A stretch of 64,000 nucleotides of DNA, taken from the NCBI RefSeq assembly GCF_036320485.1, contig NZ_CP132911.1:2046001-2110000 (forward strand), read 5' to 3'. A program made the position numbers and the translations under genes. Of this stretch, positions 38,901 to 49,982 are shown in pieces. The notes below the pieces were generated by a model. The model was not told where the DNA came from, did no database searches, and saw only the letters and a program-made list of their open reading frames with translations. The DNA comes from Dyella sp. A6. Its GTDB lineage: Bacteria; Pseudomonadota; Gammaproteobacteria; Xanthomonadales; Rhodanobacteraceae. Position 1 is the stretch's first letter. The number at the start of each line of letters is the position of its first letter.

Positions 38901-39146
38901 GGGGACCATTCCATAGACCGGTAAAGTAGTGACGTCCAATCCTAAGGGCTTTCGCGCACCAACGCGACCGGGAACCGGCGAGCGTCACTTGGCAGCTAGT
39001 CGAGCTTCTCGAGGGAATAAGCAGCCAGCCGAAACTGCGCAGGCGATTGGGTTATGTAACCAACGATCCACAGGATTCAGCTAGGCTTCCAGCAAGGAAC
39101 CAGGTCGCCGCGATCCGGGTACAAACAGGCTAAAGGACAGGGACAT

Positions 39147-39617
39147 ATGCCAACGAAAGCACGCTCCTTGATCGCCGTGAGTCTGGTTGCATTGCTGTCC
39201 GCCTGCGCTACCGCACCCCAGGTGCCTTGCGGAACCTCACAAGGCATCTGTCCGATGCAGGCCATTGATCGGGCTGCCGCCGCCGCGCCGTATGGCGTCC
39301 CCGGGCGCTACACCCTGGTGGTGCGCAGCGTGGGCCATGCGAAGGGGCTGGTCTACCTTGACTCGCAGCGTGACTATCGCGACCAGCGCAACGTCTCCGT
39401 CGTGCTCTATCCGAACGCGCAAGCGCAACTGCGTGCGCGCCTCGGCGGTCCCCTTGCGAAAACGCTGGAAGGGCACCGCATCGTCGTCGTAGGCGCCGCG
39501 CGTCAGGTGAAGATACTGTTCATGGACAACGGCCACACCACCGGTAAGTACTACTACCAGACCCATATCCCGGTGACCCGCGGCAACCAGGTGACGGACC
39601 TGCCGATCCACGGCTGA
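39147..39617 (+). CDS. predicted lipoprotein of unknown function
   Basis: A protein of 156 residues, MPTKARSLIAVSLVALLSAC; the lipobox LLSAC gives lipidated Cys20. A Cys pair (VPCGTSQGICPM) follows. The mature domain (RYTLVVRSVGHAKGLVYLDS, DQRNVSVVLYPNAQAQL, EGHRIVVVGAARQVKILF) looks like a small beta-rich OB-type fold. A good ribosome site (AGGACAGGGA) lies upstream. It is divergent from the two-component genes, so regulation by them is possible but unproven. Confidence 0.75.
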   Translation: MPTKARSLIAVSLVALLSACATAPQVPCGTSQGICPMQAIDRAAAAAPYGVPGRYTLVVRSVGHAKGLVYLDSQRDYRDQRNVSVVLYPNAQAQLRARLGGPLAKTLEGHRIVVVGAARQVKILFMDNGHTTGKYYYQTHIPVTRGNQVTDLPIHG

Positions 39618-39767
39618 GCAGTGCCCTTCTGGACGCGCTGATCCTGGCGATCATGGCTGCCAGTGACGCCGTCGCTTTGAGGGATATGCGTCGGAACACC
39701 ATGCCGATCGGTTCGCAGATTGCGACACCGCCTGGACGACATGGCTGGACTGCATGAGATGACTTGA

Positions 39768-39854
39768 TGGTGCCCGGAGCCGGGATCGAACCGGCATGGG
39801 GTTGCCCCCGAGAGATTTTAAGTCTCTTGCGTCTACCTGTTTCGCCATCCGGGC
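39768..39854 (-). tRNA. tRNA-Leu(TAA)
   Basis: An 87-nt class II tRNA with acceptor GCCCGGA/TCCGGGC, anticodon stem AGAGA/TCTCT enclosing CTTAAAA (TAA), variable arm CGGGGGCAACCCCAT, and CCA encoded. Confidence 0.96.
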
Positions 39855-39860
39855 GGATGG

Positions 39861-39950
39861 TGGCGGAGAGAGTGGGATTCGAACCCACGGTAGGCTTGCA
39901 CCTACGGCAGTTTTCAAGACTGCTGCCTTAAACCACTCGGCCATCTCTCC
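39861..39950 (-). tRNA. tRNA-Ser(TGA)
   Basis: A 90-nt class II tRNA with acceptor GGAGAGA/TCTCTCC, anticodon stem GCAGT/ACTGC enclosing CTTGAAA (TGA), long paired variable arm and CCA. It lies six bases upstream of tRNA-Leu and 230 bases after serS on the same strand. Confidence 0.96.
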
Positions 39951-40180
39951 GTTTGTCGACAGGCAGGAACCCGAGCCCTGCTGCGCGACGGTTGAACTCG
40001 CCCCCTGCAAGGCCGGAAGCATCGGCGCTCGCTGCGTTACATGCTATCAGGAACCGGCCTCGCATCGCGCACGCCTGCGGTCTTGGTGCGGCTGGATGGG
40101 ATCATTCGCGAACGCAGCCTGCGTACCGACAAACGATCTTGCCGAGTCCCGAGGCATGTAGCCGAAGCCGATGCGCCAAC

Positions 40181-41575
<1,395 letters not shown>

Positions 41576-42916
41576 TCAGGATTTGCGGCGAGCCTCGCGG
41601 CGGGCGGCACGCAGCGCCTCCAGCTTCTCGCGCAGCTTCAGCTCCAGTCCGCGCTCGACCGGCTCGTAGAACACGGTACCGTCGAGGTCGTCGGGCAGAC
41701 ATTGCTGGTCCAGCGCCACGCCGCCTTCGGCATCGTGGTCGTACTGGTAACCCTTGCCGTAACCGAGCCCCTTCATCAGACGGGTCGGCGCGTTGCGCAG
41801 GTGCATGGGCACCTCCAGCGTGCCGGTCTCGCGCACCACGGCCCGGGCCTGGTTGAACGCCTTGTAGGCGGCATTGCTCTTCGGCGCCACGGCGAGCCAG
41901 ATGGCAAGCTGCGCCAGGCCCAGCTCGCCCTCGGGCGAGCCCAGGCGTTCGTAGGTGTCCCAGGCATCCAGCGCCATGCGCCATGCGCGCGGCTCAGCCA
42001 GACCAACATCCTCCACCGCCATGCGGGTCAGGCGACGGGCCAGGTAGAGCGGATCGCAGCCACCATCGAGCATGCGGCACAGCCAGTACACCGCCGCATC
42101 AGGGTCGGACGAGCGCACCGATTTGTGCAGCGCCGAGATCTGGTCGTAGAACTGCTCGCCGCCTTTGTCAAAGCGACGGGTGCGATCGGCCAGCACCTGG
42201 GTTAGGGTGGCCTCGTCGATGCGCTGGTCCTCGGCCAGTTCGGCGGCGATTTCCAGCAGGGTCAGCGCCCGGCGCACATCGCCGTCCGCCGCCTGGGCGA
42301 TGGTGTCGAGGGCATCGCTGTCCACCTGCAGCTCCAGCTCGCCCAGTCCCCGCTCGCGGTCGACCAGCGCCCGCGCCAGGGCGGCGGCGATATCGGCTGG
42401 CGACACCGCTTCGAGCACGTGCACGCGACAACGCGAAAGCAGGGCCGAGTTGAGTTCGAACGACGGGTTTTCGGTGGTCGCGCCGACAAACAGGATCACG
42501 CCCTTCTCGACATGCGGAAGGAACGCGTCCTGCTGCGCCTTGTTGAAGCGGTGGACCTCGTCCACGAAAAGGACGGTGCGGCGTCCCTGCGCGAAGTTGG
42601 CTTCGGCTTCGGCCAACGCCTTGCGCACCTCGGGCAAGCCCGAGAGCACGGCCGAGATGGCGCGGAAATCGGCATCGGCATAGCGGGCCACCAGCAGTGC
42701 GAGGGTGGTCTTGCCGCAACCGGGCGGCCCCCACAGCACCATGGAATGGATGCGCCCGGCTTCCAGCGCGCGGCGCAGGGCCCGACCGGGCCCGACCAGG
42801 CGCTGCTGGCCGACGATTTCATCCAGTGCATGGGGGCGCATGCGCTCGGCCAGGGGCTTCAATGCATCGGGCTCGCCGAAAAGACCCGGCATGTGGTTCG
42901 AGGTAGTGGGATGCAT
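41576..42916 (-). CDS. rarA: Replication-associated recombination protein A (MgsA/RarA AAA+ ATPase)
   Basis: A 446-residue clamp-loader-like ATPase acting at stalled replication forks. Walker A is WGPPGCGKTTLALLVA (about 62-77), Walker B is VLFVDEVHRFNKAQQD, and sensor 1 is ILFVGATTENPSFELNSALL. The C-terminal tetramerisation/MgsA domain follows (DPLYLARRLTRMAVEDVGLA, LRNAPTRLMKGLGYGKGYQY). The conserved neighbour order lolA-rarA-serS is partly kept, but here two other genes separate rarA from lolA. Confidence 0.96.
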   Translation of the reverse strand: MHPTTSNHMPGLFGEPDALKPLAERMRPHALDEIVGQQRLVGPGRALRRALEAGRIHSMVLWGPPGCGKTTLALLVARYADADFRAISAVLSGLPEVRKALAEAEANFAQGRRTVLFVDEVHRFNKAQQDAFLPHVEKGVILFVGATTENPSFELNSALLSRCRVHVLEAVSPADIAAALARALVDRERGLGELELQVDSDALDTIAQAADGDVRRALTLLEIAAELAEDQRIDEATLTQVLADRTRRFDKGGEQFYDQISALHKSVRSSDPDAAVYWLCRMLDGGCDPLYLARRLTRMAVEDVGLAEPRAWRMALDAWDTYERLGSPEGELGLAQLAIWLAVAPKSNAAYKAFNQARAVVRETGTLEVPMHLRNAPTRLMKGLGYGKGYQYDHDAEGGVALDQQCLPDDLDGTVFYEPVERGLELKLREKLEALRAARREARRKS

Positions 42917-43037
42917 GCCCCATCATAAATCGAGACCGGCGACTAGGATGGCCCTGATGGTATTTCGGGGTAATCTTGCCCGAAGCTTGCGCCACTATCT
43001 TATGCGCCCATCGAACATGGTTCCCAGCTGGAAGGTG

Positions 43038-46000
43038 ATGGCAGACGCGATGGAGTTGCAGCACCGAAAGCAGCGAACTACCGCCCTGCCTGTGGCACAG
43101 GAGCCTGCCCCGTCCCATCGCAACCATGCCGGCTCCCCGGCCACGCGCGCCGTCTCGCTGGCCCGGTGTGCGGCCTGGGCCCTGTTGCTGCTACTGACCA
43201 TCGCCACCGCGACCGCGCATGCGAAGAACAGCGTCTGGACCCCGTTCATCAGACCCAGGTTTGCGCATATCGGCATCGCCCAAGGGCTACCCGACTCGAT
43301 CACCACAGCGCTGGCGCAGGATCGGCGTGGCCTGATCTGGATCGGCACCATGGGCGGTCTGGTCCGTTACGACGGCTACCGCATGCAGGTGATCGAACCG
43401 ACCGCCCACGATGACTCCGGACTGCACGACGCCTATGTCCGTGCACTGCTGCCGTTGCCCGATGGCGGCCTGCTGGTCGGCACCAATACCGGCGGCCTGA
43501 GCCGGCTCGATCCCGCCACGGGCCGCTTCCACACCTATGCGCTGCGGGTCGACGGCAGCCTCGACGGCAAGATCTACGGGCTAGCATCGGATCACGCCGG
43601 CGGCGTGTGGATAGCAAGCAACGACGGGCTGGATCACCTCGACCTGCGGCACAACCGCATCACCCACGTCGCTACCGGCGCGCAGTTGTCGCAGCGCAAT
43701 TTCTGCGTCTACCAGGACCGCGCCGGCAACCTGTGGCTGGGCAACAACCGCGGCCTGTTCGTGCGCCGCGCGGGCTCCACCCGCTTCGTCCGCCCGCCGC
43801 ATCCGGCCGGCGCGGTGGATACGGTGCTCGACGACGAGATATGGGCGATCAGGGAAGACCGCGAAGGGCGCCTCTGGGTCGGCAGCGTGCAGGCCGGCGC
43901 GGTGTACCTCGATGCCAAGGGAGACTGGCATACGCTGCCCGGTTTCAGCGGCTACAAGGGGTTGGCACGCCAACCGACGGTGCGCGACTTTCTCGAAGTG
44001 GGCGACACCATGTGGATCGCCACGGACGGCAGCGGCGTACTCACCTACACGCCCGGTGCATCGTCGCTACATCGGATCGACCACGACCTGACCCGGCCTT
44101 CCTCGCTTCCGGGCAACTCAGTGCGCGACCTGATGGAAGACCGCTCCGGCAATATCTGGGTGGCTACCGATCTGGGCGTGGCCCGGCACGACACCCGCGC
44201 CGGCACCGCCTTCGCCATCCTGCCCGGGCTGCATTCCAGTCTCGGGCTGGCGAACAACAACGTCCGCAGCATCCACGTGGATACGCGTGGACGGATCTGG
44301 CTTGGCCTGGCCGCCGGCAAGATCGACGTGATCGATCTGCATGCAGGCGACATACGACACCTGCAGCTGCAGGGCCGCCAGTTGAGACGTGACGTCCAGA
44401 CACTGACCGAATCGCCTGATGGCTCGATCTGGGTGGGTACGCTGGGGGTCGCCAGGATCGACCCGGACCACTTCTCGATCGAGGACTCGGCGATTCCCGC
44501 GCTTGATGGCAAACCGGTCCTCAGCCTGCTGAGCCGGGGCGACGATCTGCTGATCGGCACCTACGAAGGCGCCTACCGCTACAACCTCCGCACCCGCGCC
44601 CTGCACCACTTCACGCATGAAAAGCACACGCCAGGCAGCCTGCTCAGCAACGTCGTCCGGCAGATCGTGCCGATCGGCAAGCAGATCTGGTACGTCACCA
44701 CACGCGGCATCAGCATTGCCGACAGCGTGACCCAGGAAAGCGGCTTCCAGAACGTGCAGCACACCCCCGGCGATCCCAGTAGCCTTCCCGGCGACACGGT
44801 CAGCGCGGTGACGGAGGACGACGACGGACGCCTCTGGGTAGGTGCCTACGACGGCATCGGTGTGATCGACCATTACAGGCCGGGCGAGCCGCTGCGCTTC
44901 CGCCAGATCGATCTGCAGCAGGGCCATGCGAACCGCCACGTCAATGCCGCGGTAGCCGATTCGCAGGGCCATCTCTGGCTGGGCATGCTCAACGGGCTGG
45001 CACGGGTCAGCGGACAGACCGGTGAGGTCCGTTATCTCAGCACGCGCGATGGGCTGCACACCACCAGCTACATCTATGCCGCGGCGGCGCGTTCGCTCGA
45101 TGGTGCCCTGCTGTTCGGAAGCCTCAACGGCCTGACCGTGATCCGTCCGGACTGGCACCCGTCCAGCCCCAACCCGCCTGCTGACCTGGCCGTTACCCAG
45201 GCGGTCGAAGGCGGCCGCCCGGTCCCCTCCGGCGACCTTCCCGCCCCCGGTCATCCGATCCGGCTGGGGAAGAAGCGCAGCATGGAGGTCGACTTCGCCC
45301 TGCTCGACTACCGCTCGGTATCCAATACCTCCTACAGCTACCGCATGAAGGGACTGGACGAAAGCTGGACCCACATCCCGCGTGGCGGCCTGCCCATCGC
45401 GCTCTACAACTACCTGCCCTTCGGCAACTACACCCTGCAGCTGCGGGCCACCACGCACAGTATGCACACGCGCACGGTGGAAACCAGTATTCCGATCATC
45501 GTGCCCTCCCGCTGGTATGAAAGGGACTGGTTCAACGCCTTGCTGGCCTTGCTGCTGGGTGGCCTGGTGCTGGGCATGGTGCACCTGCGCACGCTCTACC
45601 TGCGCAAGCAGTCCATACGTCTGCAACGGCAGGTCGATGACCGCACGCGCGAACTGCAGGTCGCCAACCAGCGGCTCGCCGAACTGGCCAGCACCGATCC
45701 ACTGACCGGGGTCTACAACCGGCGTAGCTTCCTGGACCTTGCGGAGAACATCCGCGAACACACCAGCGACGGCAATGCCTGCATCGTGCTGCTCGATCTG
45801 GATCACTTCAAGCAGATCAACGACACCTACGGCCATCTCGCCGGTGATGCGGTGATCCGCCACGCCATCAACTCTATCCTCAGATACTGTCGCCAGACCG
45901 ATCTCGTGGGCCGCTACGGTGGCGAGGAACTGATCGTCTGCTTGCCCAACACCACGCGCGAGTCCGGCCTCCAGTTCGCCGAGCGCATCCGTGCGAACTT

Positions 46001-46169
46001 CGCCGCGAGCAACACCCGCCACGAAGATGTGATGATCCGCTCGACAGCCAGCTTCGGCGTAGCCGCCTATCACAGCGGCGAGTCACTGGAGCAGTGGATT
46101 TCGCGCGCCGACCACGCGCTGTACCAGGCCAAGCACGCCGGCCGCAACCGCAGCCTCGCCGCATCCTGA
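43038..46169 (+). CDS. Sensor diguanylate cyclase with beta-propeller (Reg_prop), Y_Y_Y and GGDEF domains
   Basis: About 1043 residues. A signal segment (ALLLLLTIATATAHA) leads to a periplasmic part with many Reg_prop blades (RRGLIWIGTMGGLVRYDG, DRAGNLWLGNNRGLFVR, DREGRLWVGSVQAGAVYL, DRSGNIWVATDLGVARH and more), a Y_Y_Y domain (YSYRMKGLDESWTHIP), one TM helix (ALLALLLGGLVLGMVHL) and a coiled coil. The GGDEF domain has RYGGEEL (active site about 961-965) and an RQTD inhibition site before it. It should make c-di-GMP from GTP in response to a periplasmic ligand. The start is uncertain (ATG 43017, 43038 or 43050). Confidence 0.9.
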   Translation: MADAMELQHRKQRTTALPVAQEPAPSHRNHAGSPATRAVSLARCAAWALLLLLTIATATAHAKNSVWTPFIRPRFAHIGIAQGLPDSITTALAQDRRGLIWIGTMGGLVRYDGYRMQVIEPTAHDDSGLHDAYVRALLPLPDGGLLVGTNTGGLSRLDPATGRFHTYALRVDGSLDGKIYGLASDHAGGVWIASNDGLDHLDLRHNRITHVATGAQLSQRNFCVYQDRAGNLWLGNNRGLFVRRAGSTRFVRPPHPAGAVDTVLDDEIWAIREDREGRLWVGSVQAGAVYLDAKGDWHTLPGFSGYKGLARQPTVRDFLEVGDTMWIATDGSGVLTYTPGASSLHRIDHDLTRPSSLPGNSVRDLMEDRSGNIWVATDLGVARHDTRAGTAFAILPGLHSSLGLANNNVRSIHVDTRGRIWLGLAAGKIDVIDLHAGDIRHLQLQGRQLRRDVQTLTESPDGSIWVGTLGVARIDPDHFSIEDSAIPALDGKPVLSLLSRGDDLLIGTYEGAYRYNLRTRALHHFTHEKHTPGSLLSNVVRQIVPIGKQIWYVTTRGISIADSVTQESGFQNVQHTPGDPSSLPGDTVSAVTEDDDGRLWVGAYDGIGVIDHYRPGEPLRFRQIDLQQGHANRHVNAAVADSQGHLWLGMLNGLARVSGQTGEVRYLSTRDGLHTTSYIYAAAARSLDGALLFGSLNGLTVIRPDWHPSSPNPPADLAVTQAVEGGRPVPSGDLPAPGHPIRLGKKRSMEVDFALLDYRSVSNTSYSYRMKGLDESWTHIPRGGLPIALYNYLPFGNYTLQLRATTHSMHTRTVETSIPIIVPSRWYERDWFNALLALLLGGLVLGMVHLRTLYLRKQSIRLQRQVDDRTRELQVANQRLAELASTDPLTGVYNRRSFLDLAENIREHTSDGNACIVLLDLDHFKQINDTYGHLAGDAVIRHAINSILRYCRQTDLVGRYGGEELIVCLPNTTRESGLQFAERIRANFAASNTRHEDVMIRSTASFGVAAYHSGESLEQWISRADHALYQAKHAGRNRSLAAS

Positions 46170-46196
46170 AACAGCGCCCCGTACTCCCGCCCTGGT

Positions 46197-46874
46197 TCAG
46201 GCCGTCCGCCCTAGGAACAGGTGGCGGTAAAGCGCATACACGACGCCGACCACACCCGTGATGGTGGCCGGAATCAACAATACCCGTTCGCGCATCAGGG
46301 CATACCCGAAGGCGCCCAGCGCCGATCCGGCGATGAAATTACCCGCCACTAGCAGGCAGACATGGATACGCAGCATGTCCACATCGACGCCACGCAGACG
46401 CTGCCCGATGTAGATGCCGAGGTCGGTGAAGATGCCCGACACATGTGTCGTGCGGAACGTGGCGCCGCTATAGGTGCTGACCATGGCGTTCTGCAGGCCG
46501 CAGGCACCGACGGCTAGATAGATGCCCACGACATTGTGGCGGTGGATCAGCGAGGTGGCAGCAAACAGCAGCAGCGATTCGAGCACCAGCACCACACCGT
46601 AGCGGCGACCGAGCTCCAGCGTCCGCTGCTGCACGATGAAACCACTCGATGCCGCCCCGACCAGAAACGACAGGATGGTCAGCCCCCAGTGCAGCACCTC
46701 GCCCACGTCGCCCCGGGCCAGCGACATGCCGAGCTGGGTACTGGTGCCGGTGAGATGACTGACCGGCTGGTGCCGGAAACACAGGTAACCCACGGCATTG
46801 ATGCTGCCGGCGATCAGAGCCAGCAGGCCACCGCCGAACCAGGCCCAGCGCGGCAACTGACGCAGGATCGGCAT
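46197..46874 (-). CDS. DUF1275 family membrane protein (YoaK-like)
   Basis: A 225-residue protein with about six hydrophobic helices. The family signatures GGLLALIAGSINAVGYLCF, then SHLTGTSTQLGMSLARGD and AVGACGLQNAMVSTYSGATF, TTHVSGIFTDLG are all present. DUF1275 proteins are inner-membrane proteins of unknown role. It lies six bases after the lolA stop, so it is probably the last gene of the ftsK-lolA transcript, and is convergent with the diguanylate cyclase gene. Confidence 0.88.
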   Translation of the reverse strand: MPILRQLPRWAWFGGGLLALIAGSINAVGYLCFRHQPVSHLTGTSTQLGMSLARGDVGEVLHWGLTILSFLVGAASSGFIVQQRTLELGRRYGVVLVLESLLLFAATSLIHRHNVVGIYLAVGACGLQNAMVSTYSGATFRTTHVSGIFTDLGIYIGQRLRGVDVDMLRIHVCLLVAGNFIAGSALGAFGYALMRERVLLIPATITGVVGVVYALYRHLFLGRTA

Positions 46875-46880
46875 GAAGCG

Positions 46881-47537
46881 TCAGTCTTTCAGCGGCTGCG
46901 TGGTCAGCACCGGCACATCGCCGATCACGTCGGCATCCTTCGGCGGCATGAAGCTGAAGGTCTGCGGCGGAATGGCCACGTTGCGCTTCAGGTCCGAGAA
47001 CCGGATGTCAGTGGTCGAGCCAAGCTGGTCCCGGAATATCATGCGCGCCAGCCCGTGGGCATCGAACCCGAGGTCGGCGAAGGCGAACTGCGGGTCCTTC
47101 GCGGTGGACGTCAGCCGCAGCCATTGCAGGCCATCGCGCTCGCCCTCCTCGGTCACCTTGAAGCTCTTGTCGAGCAGCGAGACATCGGTCAGCACCGTCA
47201 GCGGGCTGTGTGCCTCCTCGACACTCTGCTTGCGCACCGTGACCTGCTCCAGCGACGGGTCGTACAGCCAGACGCGGCGACCATCGGCCACGATGACCTG
47301 CTTGTACGGGGTCTGCGTGTCCCAGCGGAACTCCCGCGGCGCTTCCAGTGCCAGGGTGCCGGAGCTGGTCTGGCCCGACTGGCCATCGGCATTGGTCAGG
47401 GTCTGGGTGAAGTGCCCGGTCAGCGAATGCAGGCCCTTGGCGAAGGCGTCCAGGCGCGCGCGCGCCGGGCCGGCCGACTGGGCCAGCACCGCGAGCGGGA
47501 AGAGACATGCGGCAACGACGATCGGTAGACGTTTCAT
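46881..47537 (-). CDS. lolA: Outer-membrane lipoprotein carrier protein LolA
   Basis: 218 residues. The signal peptide MKRLPIVVAACLFPLAVLAQ probably ends at LAQS. The mature part has the LolA motifs LTGHFTQTLTNADGQSGQTS, then GTLALEAPREFRWDTQTPYK, VIVADGRRVWLYDPSLEQVT. It shuttles lipoproteins across the periplasm from LolCDE to LolB. Start ATG 47537 is used because it begins the signal peptide. It follows ftsK by 85 bases, the conserved order. Confidence 0.94.
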   Translation of the reverse strand: MKRLPIVVAACLFPLAVLAQSAGPARARLDAFAKGLHSLTGHFTQTLTNADGQSGQTSSGTLALEAPREFRWDTQTPYKQVIVADGRRVWLYDPSLEQVTVRKQSVEEAHSPLTVLTDVSLLDKSFKVTEEGERDGLQWLRLTSTAKDPQFAFADLGFDAHGLARMIFRDQLGSTTDIRFSDLKRNVAIPPQTFSFMPPKDADVIGDVPVLTTQPLKD

Positions 47538-47622
47538 GGTAACCAGGGGGAAGTGCGGTCCGTGCATTGTAAGCGCTGCGGCTTAACCGATCGCCCACCG
47601 GCGCCGGCCCTGCCCGCCAGGC

Positions 47623-49950
47623 TCAATGCTTGGGCGGGGGTGGTGCCAGCACTTCGCGGTTACCGTTGTGCTGCGGGGCGCTGACCACGCCTTCGGCCTC
47701 CATCTGCTCGATCAGCCGCGCGGCGCGGTTGTAGCCGATGCGCAGGTGCCGCTGCACGCCGGAGATCGAGGCGCGCCGGGTCTGCGTGACGATGGCCACG
47801 GCCTTGTCGTACAGCACCGCATCGGCGTCGCCGCCCTCTTCGCTGTCCTGCGGCAAGCCCGACTCATTGATGAACTTGCCGTCGGCGGTGGCCTGCACTT
47901 CCTCGAGCACACCCTCGACGTACTGCGGCTCGCCCTGCGCCTTCAGCCAGGCCACCACGTTGTGCACCTCGTGGTCGTCGACGAAAGCGCCGTGCACGCG
48001 TTCGGGCGTGGCCGTACCCGGCGGCAGGTAAAGCATGTCGCCATGACCCAGCAAGGCCTCGGCGCCGGACTGGTCGAGAATGGTGCGCGAGTCGATCTTG
48101 CTCGACACCTGGAAGGCGATGCGGGTGGGGATATTGGCCTTGATCAAGCCAGTGATCACGTCCACCGACGGGCGCTGCGTGGCCAGCACCAGGTGCACAC
48201 CGGCGGCGCGCGCCTTCTGCGCCAGGCGGGCAATCAGCTCCTCGACCTTCTTGCCGACGATCATCATCATGTCGGCGAACTCGTCGATGATGACCACGAT
48301 ATTGGGCAGCGGCTCCAGCGGCTCGGCCACCAGGTTCGGCATCTCGGGATTGGGACGGAACAGCGGGTCCAGCAGCGGCTGCCCCTTGTTCTCTTCTTCA
48401 CGGACCTTCTTGTTGAAGCCGCCCAGATTACGCACGCCCACGCCGGCCATCAGCTTGTAGCGGCGTTCCATCTCGGCCACGCACCAGCGCAGTGCGTTGG
48501 CCGCCTCCTTCATGTCGGTGACCACCGGCGCCAGCAGGTGCGGGATGCCCTCGTACACGGAGAGCTCTAGCATCTTCGGGTCGATCATGATCAGGCGAAC
48601 GTCCTTGGGACTGGCCTTGTACAGCAGGCTCAGCACCATCGCGTTCACCGCCACCGACTTGCCCGAACCGGTGGTGCCGGCTACCAGCAGGTGCGGCATC
48701 TTGGCCAGGTCGGCCACCACCGGGCGTCCGCCGATGTCCTTGCCCAGCGCCAGCGCCAGCGGCGACTTCATCTGGTCGTACTTGTCCGAGCGCAGGATCT
48801 CCGACAGGTAGACGATCTGCTTGCGGGTGTTGGGAATCTCCAGGCCGATCACGTTCTTGCCCGGAATCACGTCGACCACGCGCACGCTGACCACCGACAG
48901 GCCACGCGCGATGTCCTTGTCCAGGCTGGACACCTGCGACCCGCGCACGCCGGCTGCCGGCTCCAGCTCGAAGCGGGTGATCACCGGGCCGGGATAGACG
49001 CCGACCACCTTGGCCTCGATGCGGAAATCCTTGAGCTTCAGCTCGACCTGGCGCGACAGCACCTCCAGGGTCTCTTCCGAATAGCCCGGCCCCTGCTCCG
49101 GCGCTTCGTCGAGCAGCGACAGCGGCGGCAATTCACCCGGCGCGGACGCTCCGGTGAACAGCGGGATCTGGGTTTCCACGCGGGCACGCTCGCTCTTCGC
49201 CACCGGTGCCACCGGTGCCTCGATGCGTACCGGCTCGCGCTTGGCCTGGCGTACCGCCTCGACCTTCTTGACCACTTCGCGCTCGGCGCGTGCCTGGCGC
49301 GCGGCCAGCCGGTCGGGCATGGCGCGCAGGCGGCCACCCAGCCATGCCGCCACCTGCAACACGGCCTGCCCGGTCCAGTCCATCACCTTGAACCACGACA
49401 GCCCGGTGGCCAGCGTCACCGCGATCAGGAACACGGCCAGCAACAACAGCGGTGCGCCTTCGTGACCGAAGGCACGCCCCATGCCGTAGCCCACGGCATG
49501 CCCGATCACGCCGCCGGCACCTTCCGGGGCCATCGCGCTCTCGGGGAAATTGAGCGTGCACAGGGCCGGCGCAGTGAAGAAGAAGAACACCGACCCGGCC
49601 AGCCGCATCGACGACTCCCACGGGTGCGCGTTTCTCTCGCCGTGATGGCGCAACACCTGCACGCCAAGGAACAGCAGCAGCAGCGGGAAACAATAGGCCA
49701 CGCCACCGAACAGGTAACGCAGCAGGTCCGCGACATACGCACCGACGGTGCCGCACAGGTTGTGCACCTGCGCCGATGCCCCCGCATGCGACCACCCCGG
49801 ATCGGCGGGGTTGTAACTGGCCACACAGACCAGCAGGAACAAGGCCAGCGGCAGCAGCAGCAGCGCGCCGGCCTCGCGCAGGCGGCGCTTGAGCTCGTCG
49901 CTCAAGCCCGCCTTTTCCGTGTTTTTCCTTGCGTTTGCGCTACGCGGCAC
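47623..49950 (-). CDS. ftsK: DNA translocase FtsK
   Basis: A protein of 775 residues, the septal DNA pump that clears the dimer-resolution site and activates XerCD. Four or five N-terminal helices (about 25-190), a short linker (about 200-300), the alpha domain, and a RecA-like motor with Walker [16 protein letters not shown] and Walker [15 protein letters not shown]. The gamma domain is a winged helix ([33 protein letters not shown]). I start at GTG 49950 (read [13 protein letters not shown]), with AGAGGAAAG eight bases upstream. Confidence 0.95.
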   Translation of the reverse strand: MPRSANARKNTEKAGLSDELKRRLREAGALLLLPLALFLLVCVASYNPADPGWSHAGASAQVHNLCGTVGAYVADLLRYLFGGVAYCFPLLLLFLGVQVLRHHGERNAHPWESSMRLAGSVFFFFTAPALCTLNFPESAMAPEGAGGVIGHAVGYGMGRAFGHEGAPLLLLAVFLIAVTLATGLSWFKVMDWTGQAVLQVAAWLGGRLRAMPDRLAARQARAEREVVKKVEAVRQAKREPVRIEAPVAPVAKSERARVETQIPLFTGASAPGELPPLSLLDEAPEQGPGYSEETLEVLSRQVELKLKDFRIEAKVVGVYPGPVITRFELEPAAGVRGSQVSSLDKDIARGLSVVSVRVVDVIPGKNVIGLEIPNTRKQIVYLSEILRSDKYDQMKSPLALALGKDIGGRPVVADLAKMPHLLVAGTTGSGKSVAVNAMVLSLLYKASPKDVRLIMIDPKMLELSVYEGIPHLLAPVVTDMKEAANALRWCVAEMERRYKLMAGVGVRNLGGFNKKVREEENKGQPLLDPLFRPNPEMPNLVAEPLEPLPNIVVIIDEFADMMMIVGKKVEELIARLAQKARAAGVHLVLATQRPSVDVITGLIKANIPTRIAFQVSSKIDSRTILDQSGAEALLGHGDMLYLPPGTATPERVHGAFVDDHEVHNVVAWLKAQGEPQYVEGVLEEVQATADGKFINESGLPQDSEEGGDADAVLYDKAVAIVTQTRRASISGVQRHLRIGYNRAARLIEQMEAEGVVSAPQHNGNREVLAPPPPKH

Positions 49951-49982
49951 CGTGGTCGCTTTCCTCTTGAACCCGGGAGCGA

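Noticed and set aside
44118-46073. Antisense frame (651 codons) opposite the diguanylate cyclase gene
   Set aside because: Shadow frame; the plus strand encodes clear propeller and GGDEF domains.
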